Below, in pieces: positions 14,848 to 22,772 of a DNA stretch of 24,717 bases (within the stretch, counting starts at the first letter, position 1; every line of letters starts with the position of its first letter). A model generated the notes under the pieces. The model was given only the letters and a program-made list of their open reading frames with translations, was not told the DNA's origin and ran no database searches. This DNA comes from a virus. Where the stretch lies: positions 1-24,717 of IMG/VR virus record IMGVR_UViG_3300010155_004294. One strand, 5' to 3'. The translations under genes and the position numbers were made by a program.

Positions 14848-15576
14848 TCACCAGTCACAAAAATCCCATTTAACTTTTTTAGGAATATAACCAACGTGTC
14901 CCCAAAAAGTAGGTTGCCATTTACTGTGTAAATTTAAAACTTTTGCTTTTAAATTTAACTTTTCTAAAATATAAATAAAGCACGTTTCAATCATATGGAT
15001 CTCTGATGCATTTTCAAAAATCCAACACCAATCAAATACACTGAACCCCCTGTATGGTTTTAATTTAATGATTTTTTTATCACCATCGTAGGGAACGTTT
15101 CTGGTAGTGTGATTTGGAAACGTACCGTATGTATCACTCACTACAACAAAATCATCACCGTCTTTAATTCTAAGAAAATCTTTTAACTCTTTTTCCTTTT
15201 CTTGATCTCTTCTAAAATTAAAATATAAATCCCAATCTTCAAACCCTTCTTGCATATTACAAAAATAATATTTTGCTTTCATTACAGACATATTAGTATA
15301 AATTTGATCTGAATGTTGTAACGGTACGTATAAAATGTCATCCTTTTTTACAATTTGATTTATATCAGTATTATATAATTCTGATGTATCTTTAAAATTA
15401 GATAAAGGAATGAAATTAATATTTTTCGCATCTAAATAATCATTAAGACAAGCACAATATTGGTCTTCAACTGGCCAACAAACTTCATCAACGGTACCTT
15501 CTAATAACTTTTTTACAATCTTTTGAGTATAAAAAACATCACCTATACCACCTGGTTGCCGTATTAAACATTTCAT
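14848..15576 (-). CDS. GT-B glycosyltransferase, GT9/heptosyltransferase-like (242 aa)
   Basis: The N-terminal motif IRQPGGIGDVFYTQKIV (residues 5-21) is the hallmark of ADP-heptose/GT9-type enzymes (RxxGxGDxLxxxP), and the C-terminal half holds the glycine- and acid-rich helix-strand layout (ENASEIHMIETCFIYILEKL) of the GT-B donor-binding domain. At 242 aa it is shorter than classic heptosyltransferases. A GTG at 15591 opens the frame 5 codons earlier, but the ATG at 15576 overlaps the previous stop as TAATG and gives the natural N-terminus. Donor and acceptor are unknown. Confidence 0.65.
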   Translation of the reverse strand: MKCLIRQPGGIGDVFYTQKIVKKLLEGTVDEVCWPVEDQYCACLNDYLDAKNINFIPLSNFKDTSELYNTDINQIVKKDDILYVPLQHSDQIYTNMSVMKAKYYFCNMQEGFEDWDLYFNFRRDQEKEKELKDFLRIKDGDDFVVVSDTYGTFPNHTTRNVPYDGDKKIIKLKPYRGFSVFDWCWIFENASEIHMIETCFIYILEKLNLKAKVLNLHSKWQPTFWGHVGYIPKKVKWDFCDW

Positions 15577-16367
15577 TATATTTCTAACCACTTAGGGTCA
15601 ATCAAATCTTGAGCTGGGGGCCCTTTTGGGCCAAACCATTTTTTAGGACAAGTTACAATTTCTTTTTCTTTACCTAAATATGCCCCCCATGATGAAAAAG
15701 AACTATTTCCCATTATAACCGAATCACACTCAGATAAAACACACATATCCATCAATTCATCAGACCCATTAGCTAAAACATTTTTACTATCGAACTTAAA
15801 TTCTTTTCTAACTTGAGTTTCATCATCGGTACAATACAAAAACAATGCATCTTTATCAAAATTTTCTTTAGCTTTATTATAATAATCGCTCCCTAAAATA
15901 GGAAATATCTGAGGATTTTTATAATAATCACCTCTTCTAATATGCACACCCACTACTTCAGTAGCTTGATATTTTTCTTTTAGTTTTCGTATAGCTTGCT
16001 TAGTTTTGGTTACACAATCAACATTAAATGTAAAAATATTATTCAATTCATCTCTATCTAAATTTTTAAAATATTTCCAGCTTTGAAAATAACCATCATA
16101 CACCACGTCGTGTTCAATACCCAAAAATGGTAATTTTTTATATTTGAAAGAAGGTTCTCTACATGCAATATGAAAAGGTAAATTTATTGTTTCTAAATTT
16201 TTGTATAAGCTCTTCTTATATGTTTTAGGGTGGTGACCTTGCATTGCACCAAACTCTAAACTATAGTTAATAACAAATTTTACATTATACTCTTTAGCAT
16301 GTGCATAAATTGTTGCAATTTGATATAACTGATTTCCTAACCCGCCTTTTAATTGTACTGTAATCAT
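15576..16367 (-). CDS. GT11-type alpha-1,2-fucosyltransferase-like protein (263 aa)
   Basis: GT11 enzymes transfer fucose from GDP-fucose. The hallmarks are present: GGLGNQLYQIA at 8-18, DGYFQSWKYF at 91-100, HIRRGDYY at 142-149 (the GDP-fucose-binding HxRRxD), and CDSVIMGNSSFSSWGAYLG at 214-232. Length (263 aa) is in the family range. The ATG at 16367 is chosen over an upstream Met in the same frame because it overlaps the preceding stop (TAATG) and leaves a clean N-terminus. In bacteria the enzyme adds terminal fucose to O-antigen or other glycans. Acceptor here is unknown; a lectin-like activity or another 6-deoxyhexose is possible. Confidence 0.88.
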   Translation of the reverse strand: MITVQLKGGLGNQLYQIATIYAHAKEYNVKFVINYSLEFGAMQGHHPKTYKKSLYKNLETINLPFHIACREPSFKYKKLPFLGIEHDVVYDGYFQSWKYFKNLDRDELNNIFTFNVDCVTKTKQAIRKLKEKYQATEVVGVHIRRGDYYKNPQIFPILGSDYYNKAKENFDKDALFLYCTDDETQVRKEFKFDSKNVLANGSDELMDMCVLSECDSVIMGNSSFSSWGAYLGKEKEIVTCPKKWFGPKGPPAQDLIDPKWLEI

Positions 16368-17194
16368 TAATCGAATAAAAATGGATACTCTTTGTATATC
16401 CAATCTTCAGGAACTCTAAATTCCTCTACTTTGTTAAAATTTTCTTCTACCGCGTCAAGCCTATAAGCATAAAAATCAATATCTATTTTATCGACTATGT
16501 CATCAAGCTCTTCAATAGTATCAAAATATATTATACCTTCCGGATTAAAAAATTTATTAACTGAAAATTTGTCACCGTAGTAAATAGGTATTGTTTTTGT
16601 AGCAAAAGCATCTAATAATTTTTCTGTCCAATAACCTCTAACAATTGCATTTTCAATAGTAACAGAAAAATAATATGGATTGAGACCGTCTTCTTTTTTT
16701 TCTAAAACATTCTCTGCGTACTTTCCATAACAATCCATTTTATCAGTAGTTTTATATCTATCTACTATCATATGTCTTAATCTATGACCTAAAGTGAATG
16801 CTTTATCAGAAGCAAAAATACTACAAAATTTTGATTTACTATCAATTCCTTCGTAATTATGAATCCAACATCTACCGTGAGGGTAATACAAATAATTTTC
16901 CCCCTTATCAATAAGTTTTTGATCAAAAGTTAAAACAAAATCATAAAGCCTATTGTTTTGTTCAATCCAATTATACATATGCGGACTAATACTTCTAGGT
17001 TCTAATAGCCAGGCCACTTTACGTTTCACACCACCTGCTTTATTTACATCTTCTAAACACAAATCAGTAATAAAACAACTTTTACTGACGGGTGCATTAT
17101 CAGCAACCCACTCAACAAATTTATTTTGTGCTAGATGGCATGATGACTTATCATACCCAATAAAATTTTTATCTCGTATATTTGCTTTTACCAT
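16367..17194 (-). CDS. GT10-type alpha-1,3-fucosyltransferase-like protein (275 aa)
   Basis: The C-terminal block from about residue 175 (FSVTIENAIVRGYWTEKLLDAF followed by TKTIPIYYG, ending near 207) is the signature of GT10 fucosyltransferases, in which FxxxxENxxxxxYxTEKxxxAxxxGxVPxYxG lines the GDP-fucose site. The N-terminal half is divergent, with KRKVAWLLEPRSISP at 58-71. It sits next to the GT11-like gene with a 1-nt overlap, so two potential fucosyltransferases are co-translated. The donor could be GDP-fucose or a related GDP-6-deoxy sugar; no donor-synthesis gene lies in this window. Confidence 0.82.
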   Translation of the reverse strand: MVKANIRDKNFIGYDKSSCHLAQNKFVEWVADNAPVSKSCFITDLCLEDVNKAGGVKRKVAWLLEPRSISPHMYNWIEQNNRLYDFVLTFDQKLIDKGENYLYYPHGRCWIHNYEGIDSKSKFCSIFASDKAFTLGHRLRHMIVDRYKTTDKMDCYGKYAENVLEKKEDGLNPYYFSVTIENAIVRGYWTEKLLDAFATKTIPIYYGDKFSVNKFFNPEGIIYFDTIEELDDIVDKIDIDFYAYRLDAVEENFNKVEEFRVPEDWIYKEYPFLFD

Positions 17195-18069
17195 TCCCAG
17201 CCTTTAATATGTTTCCACAACTCTTGCTCAGTCATTTCTTCTATTTTAGTACATTCCTTTTGATTTTCAAGATAAGGATCAAAAGTGTCTGGTCCACCAT
17301 CATATTTGGTAGTTTCTGCATCTGTCACAGTAGTATTTGTGTGAGGAAAATGATATAAAAAATCTAATCTCTGATTACATTTATGAATGTCGTATCCTAA
17401 AATTCTCATACGACTTACCATTTCACTATCTTCATAACCCCAGCCTACAAATTTTTCATTAAACCCTTTTATTTTTTTAAAATCTTTTCTTAACCCCAAC
17501 AAACAACCACCAACCGCCGTGCAGCCCATTACTTTACAGTATTCATAATCCATACGATCAGGCCATGAAGGGAACCCTCTTTTATAATTTTCTAAAGCCA
17601 TAGAAATCATTTTTAAATCAGGGCAAAACGTGTCAAGAGTTTTTATTGATTGTTGATTTCTAAAAATCTCCTTTGCTTTATAATTCAAATATAACGGCAT
17701 GCCGTTATAACACACACCAAAACCTGGTTCTTTCTTTAAAGTATCTTTTATTTTTATAATTTGTTCCGGTTTTGCAACACAATCTAAATCTAAACACAAT
17801 ATAAATTTTCTACTTGCTTCTCTTATACCTTTATTATATGAAGCGCACTTTTTAAAATGCAAGTCATTATATGAGTGTATTATTTTATCTTCTTCACATA
17901 AAGGTATGTATTGAGACAATACAGGGGTAATAGAATCTTCTACATAAATAAATCTACTATTTTTTGTGTGTTGTTTAAAAAACGCATAGGATAAAAAAGC
18001 ATTAATTGCTCTTTCGTGGTTATCTATCCTAGATGCTACAACTATATCAATGTCTTTAAAATCTATCAT
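17188..18069 (-). CDS. GT-A glycosyltransferase with GWGYED motif, GT2/GT7-like (293 aa)
   Basis: The N-terminal DIVVASRIDNHERA and the DLD at 94-96 in LCLDLDCVAKP give the nucleotide-sugar and metal site. FNEKFVGWGYEDSEM at about 203-217 is the acceptor/divalent-metal region seen in GT7 and the chondroitin-polymerase-type GT2 enzymes (GWGxED). The gene at 19005-19859 has the same motifs at the same residue numbers and is a tandem paralogue. Acceptor is unknown. It overlaps the GT10-like gene by 7 nt. Confidence 0.8.
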   Translation of the reverse strand: MIDFKDIDIVVASRIDNHERAINAFLSYAFFKQHTKNSRFIYVEDSITPVLSQYIPLCEEDKIIHSYNDLHFKKCASYNKGIREASRKFILCLDLDCVAKPEQIIKIKDTLKKEPGFGVCYNGMPLYLNYKAKEIFRNQQSIKTLDTFCPDLKMISMALENYKRGFPSWPDRMDYEYCKVMGCTAVGGCLLGLRKDFKKIKGFNEKFVGWGYEDSEMVSRMRILGYDIHKCNQRLDFLYHFPHTNTTVTDAETTKYDGGPDTFDPYLENQKECTKIEEMTEQELWKHIKGWEW

Positions 18070-18072
18070 ATA

Positions 18073-19005
18073 TTATTCTAAAAAGTTAGGTATACCGAGT
18101 TCTTGTCTTAGTAGCTTTACAGAATGAGACCCGTCACCGATATAACGATTGTCAAGTATAGTGTAAAACCAAGTATTGGGGTCAATTTTTTCTCTGTCTT
18201 CTCCCACTAGAAGCTTTTCTCTAACTATTCTATCAGCGTGGTATTTCAAATCACTTTCTTTTGTTGCAAAATCTCTAAACGGTACTATATCATTAAAAGC
18301 TTCTGTACGTCTTTGCAAAACGTCTACACCTGATCGATGATATAAAAAATCTCTTCCAGGGGTATATATATCATCAAAAGTAACATGTAGACTTTTGTCA
18401 TATAAATCAAACCCACCTTCTGGTTGACCCAAATTTGTATGCATGTGGCACTCAACTATTTCTTTATCGTAGTGACCTATCCTATCTTTTCCCGGGCCTT
18501 TAATTTTAATACGACGTTTAAATTCTTTTTTATTATTCGTATACATGTCATTAATCAAATGATTAAGAACTTCATTATCCGCAAAGCCAGGATATGCCAT
18601 CTTAGGAGCTAACTCAATAATTTGATCTACTATCCTTGCTGTTGTTTCATCATTTTTCCAAAATCCGTGTCCTGATGCACAATTAGGTAAAGGTGAACCT
18701 AATTGTTGATCTAAAATAAGAGAGTATTTGTTATCAATATAATCTTCAAACTTTTTATAAAAGTTCATTACCAGACAATCAGCATCTATCCAAAAAATCC
18801 AATCGTAATTAGGTAAATGTTTTTTTATGAAAGGGTATCTAGCAAAAAAAGATTTACCCTCTTCTTGATGAACACCATCAACATTAGAAGTAAAAAAGTG
18901 TATATCGTAATTGTGTTTTAAACAATATTGCTGCAAAATAGGCAACGTTATATTCAATAAATTTAACTGTTTTTCATCAGCCCCAGTTAATACCCCAATT
19001 TTCAT
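18073..19005 (-). CDS. GT34-like / DxD glycosyltransferase (310 aa)
   Basis: The N-terminus (MKIGVLTGADEKQ) and the run KKHLPNYDWIFWIDADCLVMN with the DAD at 74-76 match the galactosyltransferase/alpha-1,6-mannosyltransferase (GT34, GMA12/MNN10) arrangement, including a later histidine- and aspartate-bearing block (CHMHTNLG, then HVTFDDIY). GT34 members are retaining, so a different linkage from the GT2-type enzymes is expected. Met5 of the longest frame is taken as start, at 19005, because it overlaps the preceding stop as TAATG. The specific sugar is unknown. Confidence 0.7.
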   Translation of the reverse strand: MKIGVLTGADEKQLNLLNITLPILQQYCLKHNYDIHFFTSNVDGVHQEEGKSFFARYPFIKKHLPNYDWIFWIDADCLVMNFYKKFEDYIDNKYSLILDQQLGSPLPNCASGHGFWKNDETTARIVDQIIELAPKMAYPGFADNEVLNHLINDMYTNNKKEFKRRIKIKGPGKDRIGHYDKEIVECHMHTNLGQPEGGFDLYDKSLHVTFDDIYTPGRDFLYHRSGVDVLQRRTEAFNDIVPFRDFATKESDLKYHADRIVREKLLVGEDREKIDPNTWFYTILDNRYIGDGSHSVKLLRQELGIPNFLE

Positions 19006-19859
19006 TACATTACCCAACTTCTTGTATATTCTTTTAACTCGTCAGAAGAAGAAGTTTCAACATGAGTCATAATTTTTTTATTTTCTTTATAAAAGGGTTG
19101 TTTTTCCTTTTCTGAACCAGTGCCGTCAAAATGATGTAAATGCCATATAACTTTACCTTCACCTTCAATTCTACCTACACCATAACCTAACTTCGCCATT
19201 CTATAGGGGGCTTCATCGTCCTCATATCCCCAACCTAAAAAATTAGGATTATATCCATTACATCTAATCATATTATCTCTTCTACCCATTACACAACCAC
19301 CTTTACTTGATACGTGGCCAATCATAACGCCTTCATACACATTATCAATATAACTAAACAGGGTTTCTAATGAACTATCTCTAGATCCGATATATGTTTT
19401 AAATTTTTCTGGTATTTTTAAATCACCATAATCTAAAGACGAACAAAATTTATCTTTTAATTCTTTTTCAGCACATAAAAACAACCCGTTATATGGATAT
19501 AACAAACAACTATTTTTATCTTTAGATAAAAGGTTTGAAGTTTCTAAAATTTGCTTTGGGTGAATTATTACATCAACGTCAATAAGATTTAAAATATTTG
19601 TTTTGGCTAATTTAATTCCTTTATTGAACCCTTCACCTTTTCGCCATTCGGTATCACTTTTAGAAAATATACATACGTCATCTTTATGCAAATCTAATAA
19701 AACGGGTACCTTACATTCACTATCATCTTCTATAAAAATATGAATATAATTTTTACATGTTTTTCTATAATAGCCATGCATAGCTTTTAAATTGTTTTTT
19801 CGTTCTTCGTTGTCTATTCTAACAAAGGTTAAAAAAGTTATACCTTTTAAGTCATACAT
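19005..19859 (-). CDS. GT-A glycosyltransferase with GWGYED motif, tandem paralogue (284 aa)
   Basis: It has the same layout as the gene at 17188-18069: an N-terminal strand ending in RIDNEERKNN, DVD at 94-96, a Gly-Gly-Cys pair at about 187-189 and NPNFLGWGYEDDE at about 204-216. It is likely a duplicated, diverged sugar transferase acting at a different step. It overlaps the GT2-like gene upstream by 8 nt and the GT34-like gene downstream by 1 nt. Confidence 0.8.
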   Translation of the reverse strand: MYDLKGITFLTFVRIDNEERKNNLKAMHGYYRKTCKNYIHIFIEDDSECKVPVLLDLHKDDVCIFSKSDTEWRKGEGFNKGIKLAKTNILNLIDVDVIIHPKQILETSNLLSKDKNSCLLYPYNGLFLCAEKELKDKFCSSLDYGDLKIPEKFKTYIGSRDSSLETLFSYIDNVYEGVMIGHVSSKGGCVMGRRDNMIRCNGYNPNFLGWGYEDDEAPYRMAKLGYGVGRIEGEGKVIWHLHHFDGTGSEKEKQPFYKENKKIMTHVETSSSDELKEYTRSWVM

Positions 19860-20874
19860 TGTTTTTTATACCTTTCAATATTTTACAAACATCTTCAAAC
19901 AATAAATCAGGAACCGGTTTGTCGTAAGCAGGCTTATAACCGTGTTTGTCTAAAAATATCTCAACAGCTTCCCATATATTTTTTTCCCAATCTGGTCGAC
20001 CTCTAATAGTGCTGTTATCTTCACTACAGGCCAGTTCATCTAGATAATCATAACTATTAGCTACGTCAGCCCACCACCAATAAGGAGTAGACATTTTTTC
20101 TTTTGCTAACATATATGAATGATCAACGTGTTCAAAAGCATTAATATAGCGGTTATCAAACAAACCAACCTTTTCAAAACAACTCCTATGATAATATGTA
20201 AAAGCACCCACACAATGTCTATTAAGAGCAATTGAGACACCATCACCATAATCAACTATTTTTCTTGGAGAAGGTTTGCCATTTCTTTTATTAGCTGGTC
20301 CATGGTAACCATACATTAAATGTTTTAACCCTGTTTTCTTACTTACTTCAATATACTTTTCAAAAACGTTCTCATCTTTGATTATAATATCGTCTTCCAT
20401 TATAAACATATGATCTACACCTTGTTTATCACCCGGCCAATTCTGCAATTCTTGAGAATGACCAGTTTTTAGCAGTTCTGTAAATGCCCAGTTTTTAGCA
20501 AAACCAACACCTCTATTACCGCCAGTATAAAAATAATTACCACAAAGGCCGTTTTTACTATATACAAACCTTCTTGGGCCATGATCTGATTTATCTTTAA
20601 AATCTGCACTATCACCATCATTAATAAGAACGATATAATCAATTTTATGTCTAGGTATAGAATCTAATACTTTTTTTAAAAAATCTTCTCGATTACAAGT
20701 AACAATACCTAACCCTACGGTATCTTTAAGGGGGGGAGGTTTCCAAGATGGTATTGTCCCCATCCAGTCCCAATATGCAGAGCGCGCTGCGATCGCGGCC
20801 GGTCTTTCAGCATTAATACCAACCAGTTTCCCTTGACCGTTTAGTATCTGTTGAGGTGACTTAGAAATTGCCAT
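19852..20874 (-). CDS. GT2-like glycosyltransferase heading the sugar operon (340 aa)
   Basis: TVGLGIVTCNREDFLKKVLDSI (52-73), the GGNRGVGFAKN motif (118-128) and MEDDI with the EDD at 160-162 form a GT2 GT-A fold. A preceding, atypical ~50-residue N-terminal region (MAISKSPQQILNGQ) is unlike most GT2 members. The frame is open to an ATG at 20895, but a full sigma70-type promoter has its -10 at 20886-20891, downstream of that ATG. The start is therefore placed at 20874, giving a leader of about 4-5 nt. It is the promoter-proximal gene of a coupled run ending at 14848 or further. Confidence 0.78.
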   Translation of the reverse strand: MAISKSPQQILNGQGKLVGINAERPAAIAARSAYWDWMGTIPSWKPPPLKDTVGLGIVTCNREDFLKKVLDSIPRHKIDYIVLINDGDSADFKDKSDHGPRRFVYSKNGLCGNYFYTGGNRGVGFAKNWAFTELLKTGHSQELQNWPGDKQGVDHMFIMEDDIIIKDENVFEKYIEVSKKTGLKHLMYGYHGPANKRNGKPSPRKIVDYGDGVSIALNRHCVGAFTYYHRSCFEKVGLFDNRYINAFEHVDHSYMLAKEKMSTPYWWWADVANSYDYLDELACSEDNSTIRGRPDWEKNIWEAVEIFLDKHGYKPAYDKPVPDLLFEDVCKILKGIKNNV

Positions 20875-20878
20875 TGTA

Positions 20879-20886
20879 CATAAATA
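20879..20886 (+). promoter_or_regulatory. Second late-type CATAAATA box, tandem with 20893
   Basis: CATAAATA on the plus strand, 14 bp upstream of the box at 20893-20900. Its predicted start (near 20892) would give a 15-nt leader for the plus gene. It overlaps the minus-strand early -10 by 1 bp. It may be a chance match or a real tandem site. Confidence 0.35.
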
Positions 20887-20913
20887 TTTTAGCATAAATA
20901 ATTAAAATGTCAA
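20886..20913 (-). promoter_or_regulatory. Sigma70-type promoter for the sugar-transfer operon
   Basis: TTGACA (perfect) at 20908-20913 and TAAAAT (5 of 6) at 20886-20891, 16 bp apart, on the minus strand. The -35 lies over the first codons of the plus-strand gene. The predicted +1 falls near 20879, a few nt before the ATG at 20874. It is interleaved with the plus late box. Confidence 0.65.
20893..20900 (+). promoter_or_regulatory. T4-type late promoter box CATAAATA for the plus-strand gene
   Basis: CATAAATA ends 6 nt before the ATG at 20907, placing the predicted +1 1 nt upstream of the start codon. It is the only late box serving a plus-strand gene and lies inside the spacer of the minus-strand early promoter. 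Confidence 0.65.
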
Positions 20914-22019
20914 TTGGTAACACTAATTTTATCACACTAGACAGTATTGCAGAGATACAAGATATCGCAGATGGGGATTATGTATTTACTGTATCGAATG
21001 GTGTAATATATAAACTAGATTTTCAAAATTTTGTTATTCCTTTACAAAATGTAGACTTTGCTACAACAATAGAGTCAATGTCTGCTCAACTAGTTTCTCT
21101 TACCAATGCATTCAGCGCTGTAAATACGACAGTAAATGCGCTTGTCTCCCTTGAATTCATGCCTGCATTATCTGCAAATTGGACCAGTACATGGCAAACA
21201 GTTAACACGTTAAGTGCTACTAACTGGTTACCAGATATTGATAAAGTATCACCAGGGAGTGTAGTATATTATGAGGGAGGCAATTCTGGGTGGAAATACA
21301 CACAACAAGGAAAAGAAGGTAACGTATTAACAGTAAAAAACGCTGTACCAACTTTCGCTGGTTCATCAACATTTACAGGTGTAAATTCTCAATCAATTAC
21401 GTATCAATATACAGATACAAACAGCACCGACTACCCTATAATTGAAACAATGTCCTTTTCTACACAGCAAGAATATGCAGCTTTACAGATAAATTGGGAC
21501 GTTTCATGGACAGATGGGGCGTTAACAAATATTTTCAGGAGTGGTAAAAAATATGCTTCAACGATTAAAAATCTATCAAGATTGTATATAAAGTATGATC
21601 CAACAGCAGAAGTTCCAGACACGGTTCATCAATCCGGTTTAGTGTACCTTCCGGCCGGTACCAATGGACCTGATCCGGTACAATTTATGGTGATACCGCA
21701 ATTGGAAGTTACTCTAACTGAGGACCCGAACGACCCGGGGGCGGATCTACGAACTTCGTATCTTGTTGGTGAAGCTACATCATTAGGAAACACAGGTAAT
21801 GGTGAGACTAGGTGGCAAGAAACAGACCCTGCTATTATTGACTCTGTTATAGACGGTGTGATACCAGGCGGTCTACCGTCAACGAATAGTAATATTCCTT
21901 ACCATTGGAACTTTAACACAGGTAAGAATTTGGATGCTGGAAGTGTAATTAGGAATTTTGGTCAAGATGGGCCCGTTTATAATAAATGTACTGTTACTCT
22001 AAGCATTCAAGGGCGTTAA
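20907..22019 (+). CDS. Lone plus-strand fibre-like structural protein (370 aa)
   Basis: The only plus-strand gene. It is rich in Thr, Ser, Asn, Val and Gly, has no enzymatic motif that I recognise, and has hydrophilic beta-like patterns. A short N-terminal segment (TLDSIAEIQDIADGDYVFTV) could be an attachment or trimerisation helix. A late promoter 6 nt before the ATG suggests a late virion protein such as a fibre or decoration protein. Its stop overlaps the stop of the minus-strand ATPase gene by 4 nt, so there is no intergenic terminator. The neighbourhood suggests an inserted cassette. Function beyond structural is not shown. Confidence 0.65.
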   Translation: MSIGNTNFITLDSIAEIQDIADGDYVFTVSNGVIYKLDFQNFVIPLQNVDFATTIESMSAQLVSLTNAFSAVNTTVNALVSLEFMPALSANWTSTWQTVNTLSATNWLPDIDKVSPGSVVYYEGGNSGWKYTQQGKEGNVLTVKNAVPTFAGSSTFTGVNSQSITYQYTDTNSTDYPIIETMSFSTQQEYAALQINWDVSWTDGALTNIFRSGKKYASTIKNLSRLYIKYDPTAEVPDTVHQSGLVYLPAGTNGPDPVQFMVIPQLEVTLTEDPNDPGADLRTSYLVGEATSLGNTGNGETRWQETDPAIIDSVIDGVIPGGLPSTNSNIPYHWNFNTGKNLDAGSVIRNFGQDGPVYNKCTVTLSIQGR

Positions 22020-22768
22020 TATCTTCGCGAATCTTGAATCATTTTGTATATATTATCTGAATATATTTTTTCTTTAGCTATTTCCATTTGCTGATCTCTT
22101 AGAATATTTTCCATGTCTGTTACTTCTTCAGGATCCAAAATAGTCGAATTATTATCACCTAACAAATCACCCTCAGCATCTATATATTGTCTTGCTAAAT
22201 GAACTCGTTCTTTCTGATTACCAAATATTTCTACAATTGCTGGGCAATCATCATAAGGTAAGAATGGAGAACCTTTAAGATTTTGAAAATATTGCTGTTC
22301 CATTCCTTTAAAAATATTATCTATTTCTTCTATATGTTCTTTGTTTACTGATCTGGTACCATCATCAACTAAATCAACAGGACCGACTTTAGTAATAGGT
22401 GTAAAAAATATAACATCTAAAAACTTTAAGCTTTCACGCACTACAGGAATACACTTATCTATAAATTCTTTATCTATATCATTTATACTCTTTTCATGAG
22501 CCCATAGTGAATAAACAATATTATCTAGAGGACATCTATCAAAAATAACTTTATCACCCTTTTCATATTCCATGAGAGTATCCACACAGTTATTCAAAAT
22601 ACCCCATTGTGCATCTTTATTTGTATTATCACTAAGAGGTAAATTATTTTCTTCTATATATTCTCTATAAGTCTTTTCCGGGGTCGAATACATTGGCCAC
22701 TCTTTTATGAAATCTTGTATAAAAGTAGTTTTACCTTGACAAGCTGATCCTGATACTGCGATTCGCAT
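22016..22768 (-). CDS. P-loop ATPase/kinase-like protein, AAA_28/NadR-type (250 aa)
   Basis: Residues 3-16 (IAVSGSACQGKTTF) hold a Walker A, GSACQGKT. KVIFDRCPLDNIVYS at about 72-87 is the DRxPLDN-type region typical of AAA_28/NadR and deoxynucleoside-kinase-like P-loop families. It may phosphorylate a nucleotide or nucleoside. The C-terminal 60 residues are acidic and look helical. It follows the nucleotide-hydrolase-like gene by 4 nt and may work with it in precursor metabolism, by inference. It ends convergent with the plus-strand gene. Confidence 0.72.
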   Translation of the reverse strand: MRIAVSGSACQGKTTFIQDFIKEWPMYSTPEKTYREYIEENNLPLSDNTNKDAQWGILNNCVDTLMEYEKGDKVIFDRCPLDNIVYSLWAHEKSINDIDKEFIDKCIPVVRESLKFLDVIFFTPITKVGPVDLVDDGTRSVNKEHIEEIDNIFKGMEQQYFQNLKGSPFLPYDDCPAIVEIFGNQKERVHLARQYIDAEGDLLGDNNSTILDPEEVTDMENILRDQQMEIAKEKIYSDNIYKMIQDSRRY

Positions 22769-22772
22769 ATTA

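Noticed and set aside
20875-20895. Extended start at 20895 for the GT2-like gene
   Set aside because: That ATG lies between the -35 and -10 elements of the operon's promoter; the ATG at 20874 fits the promoter better.
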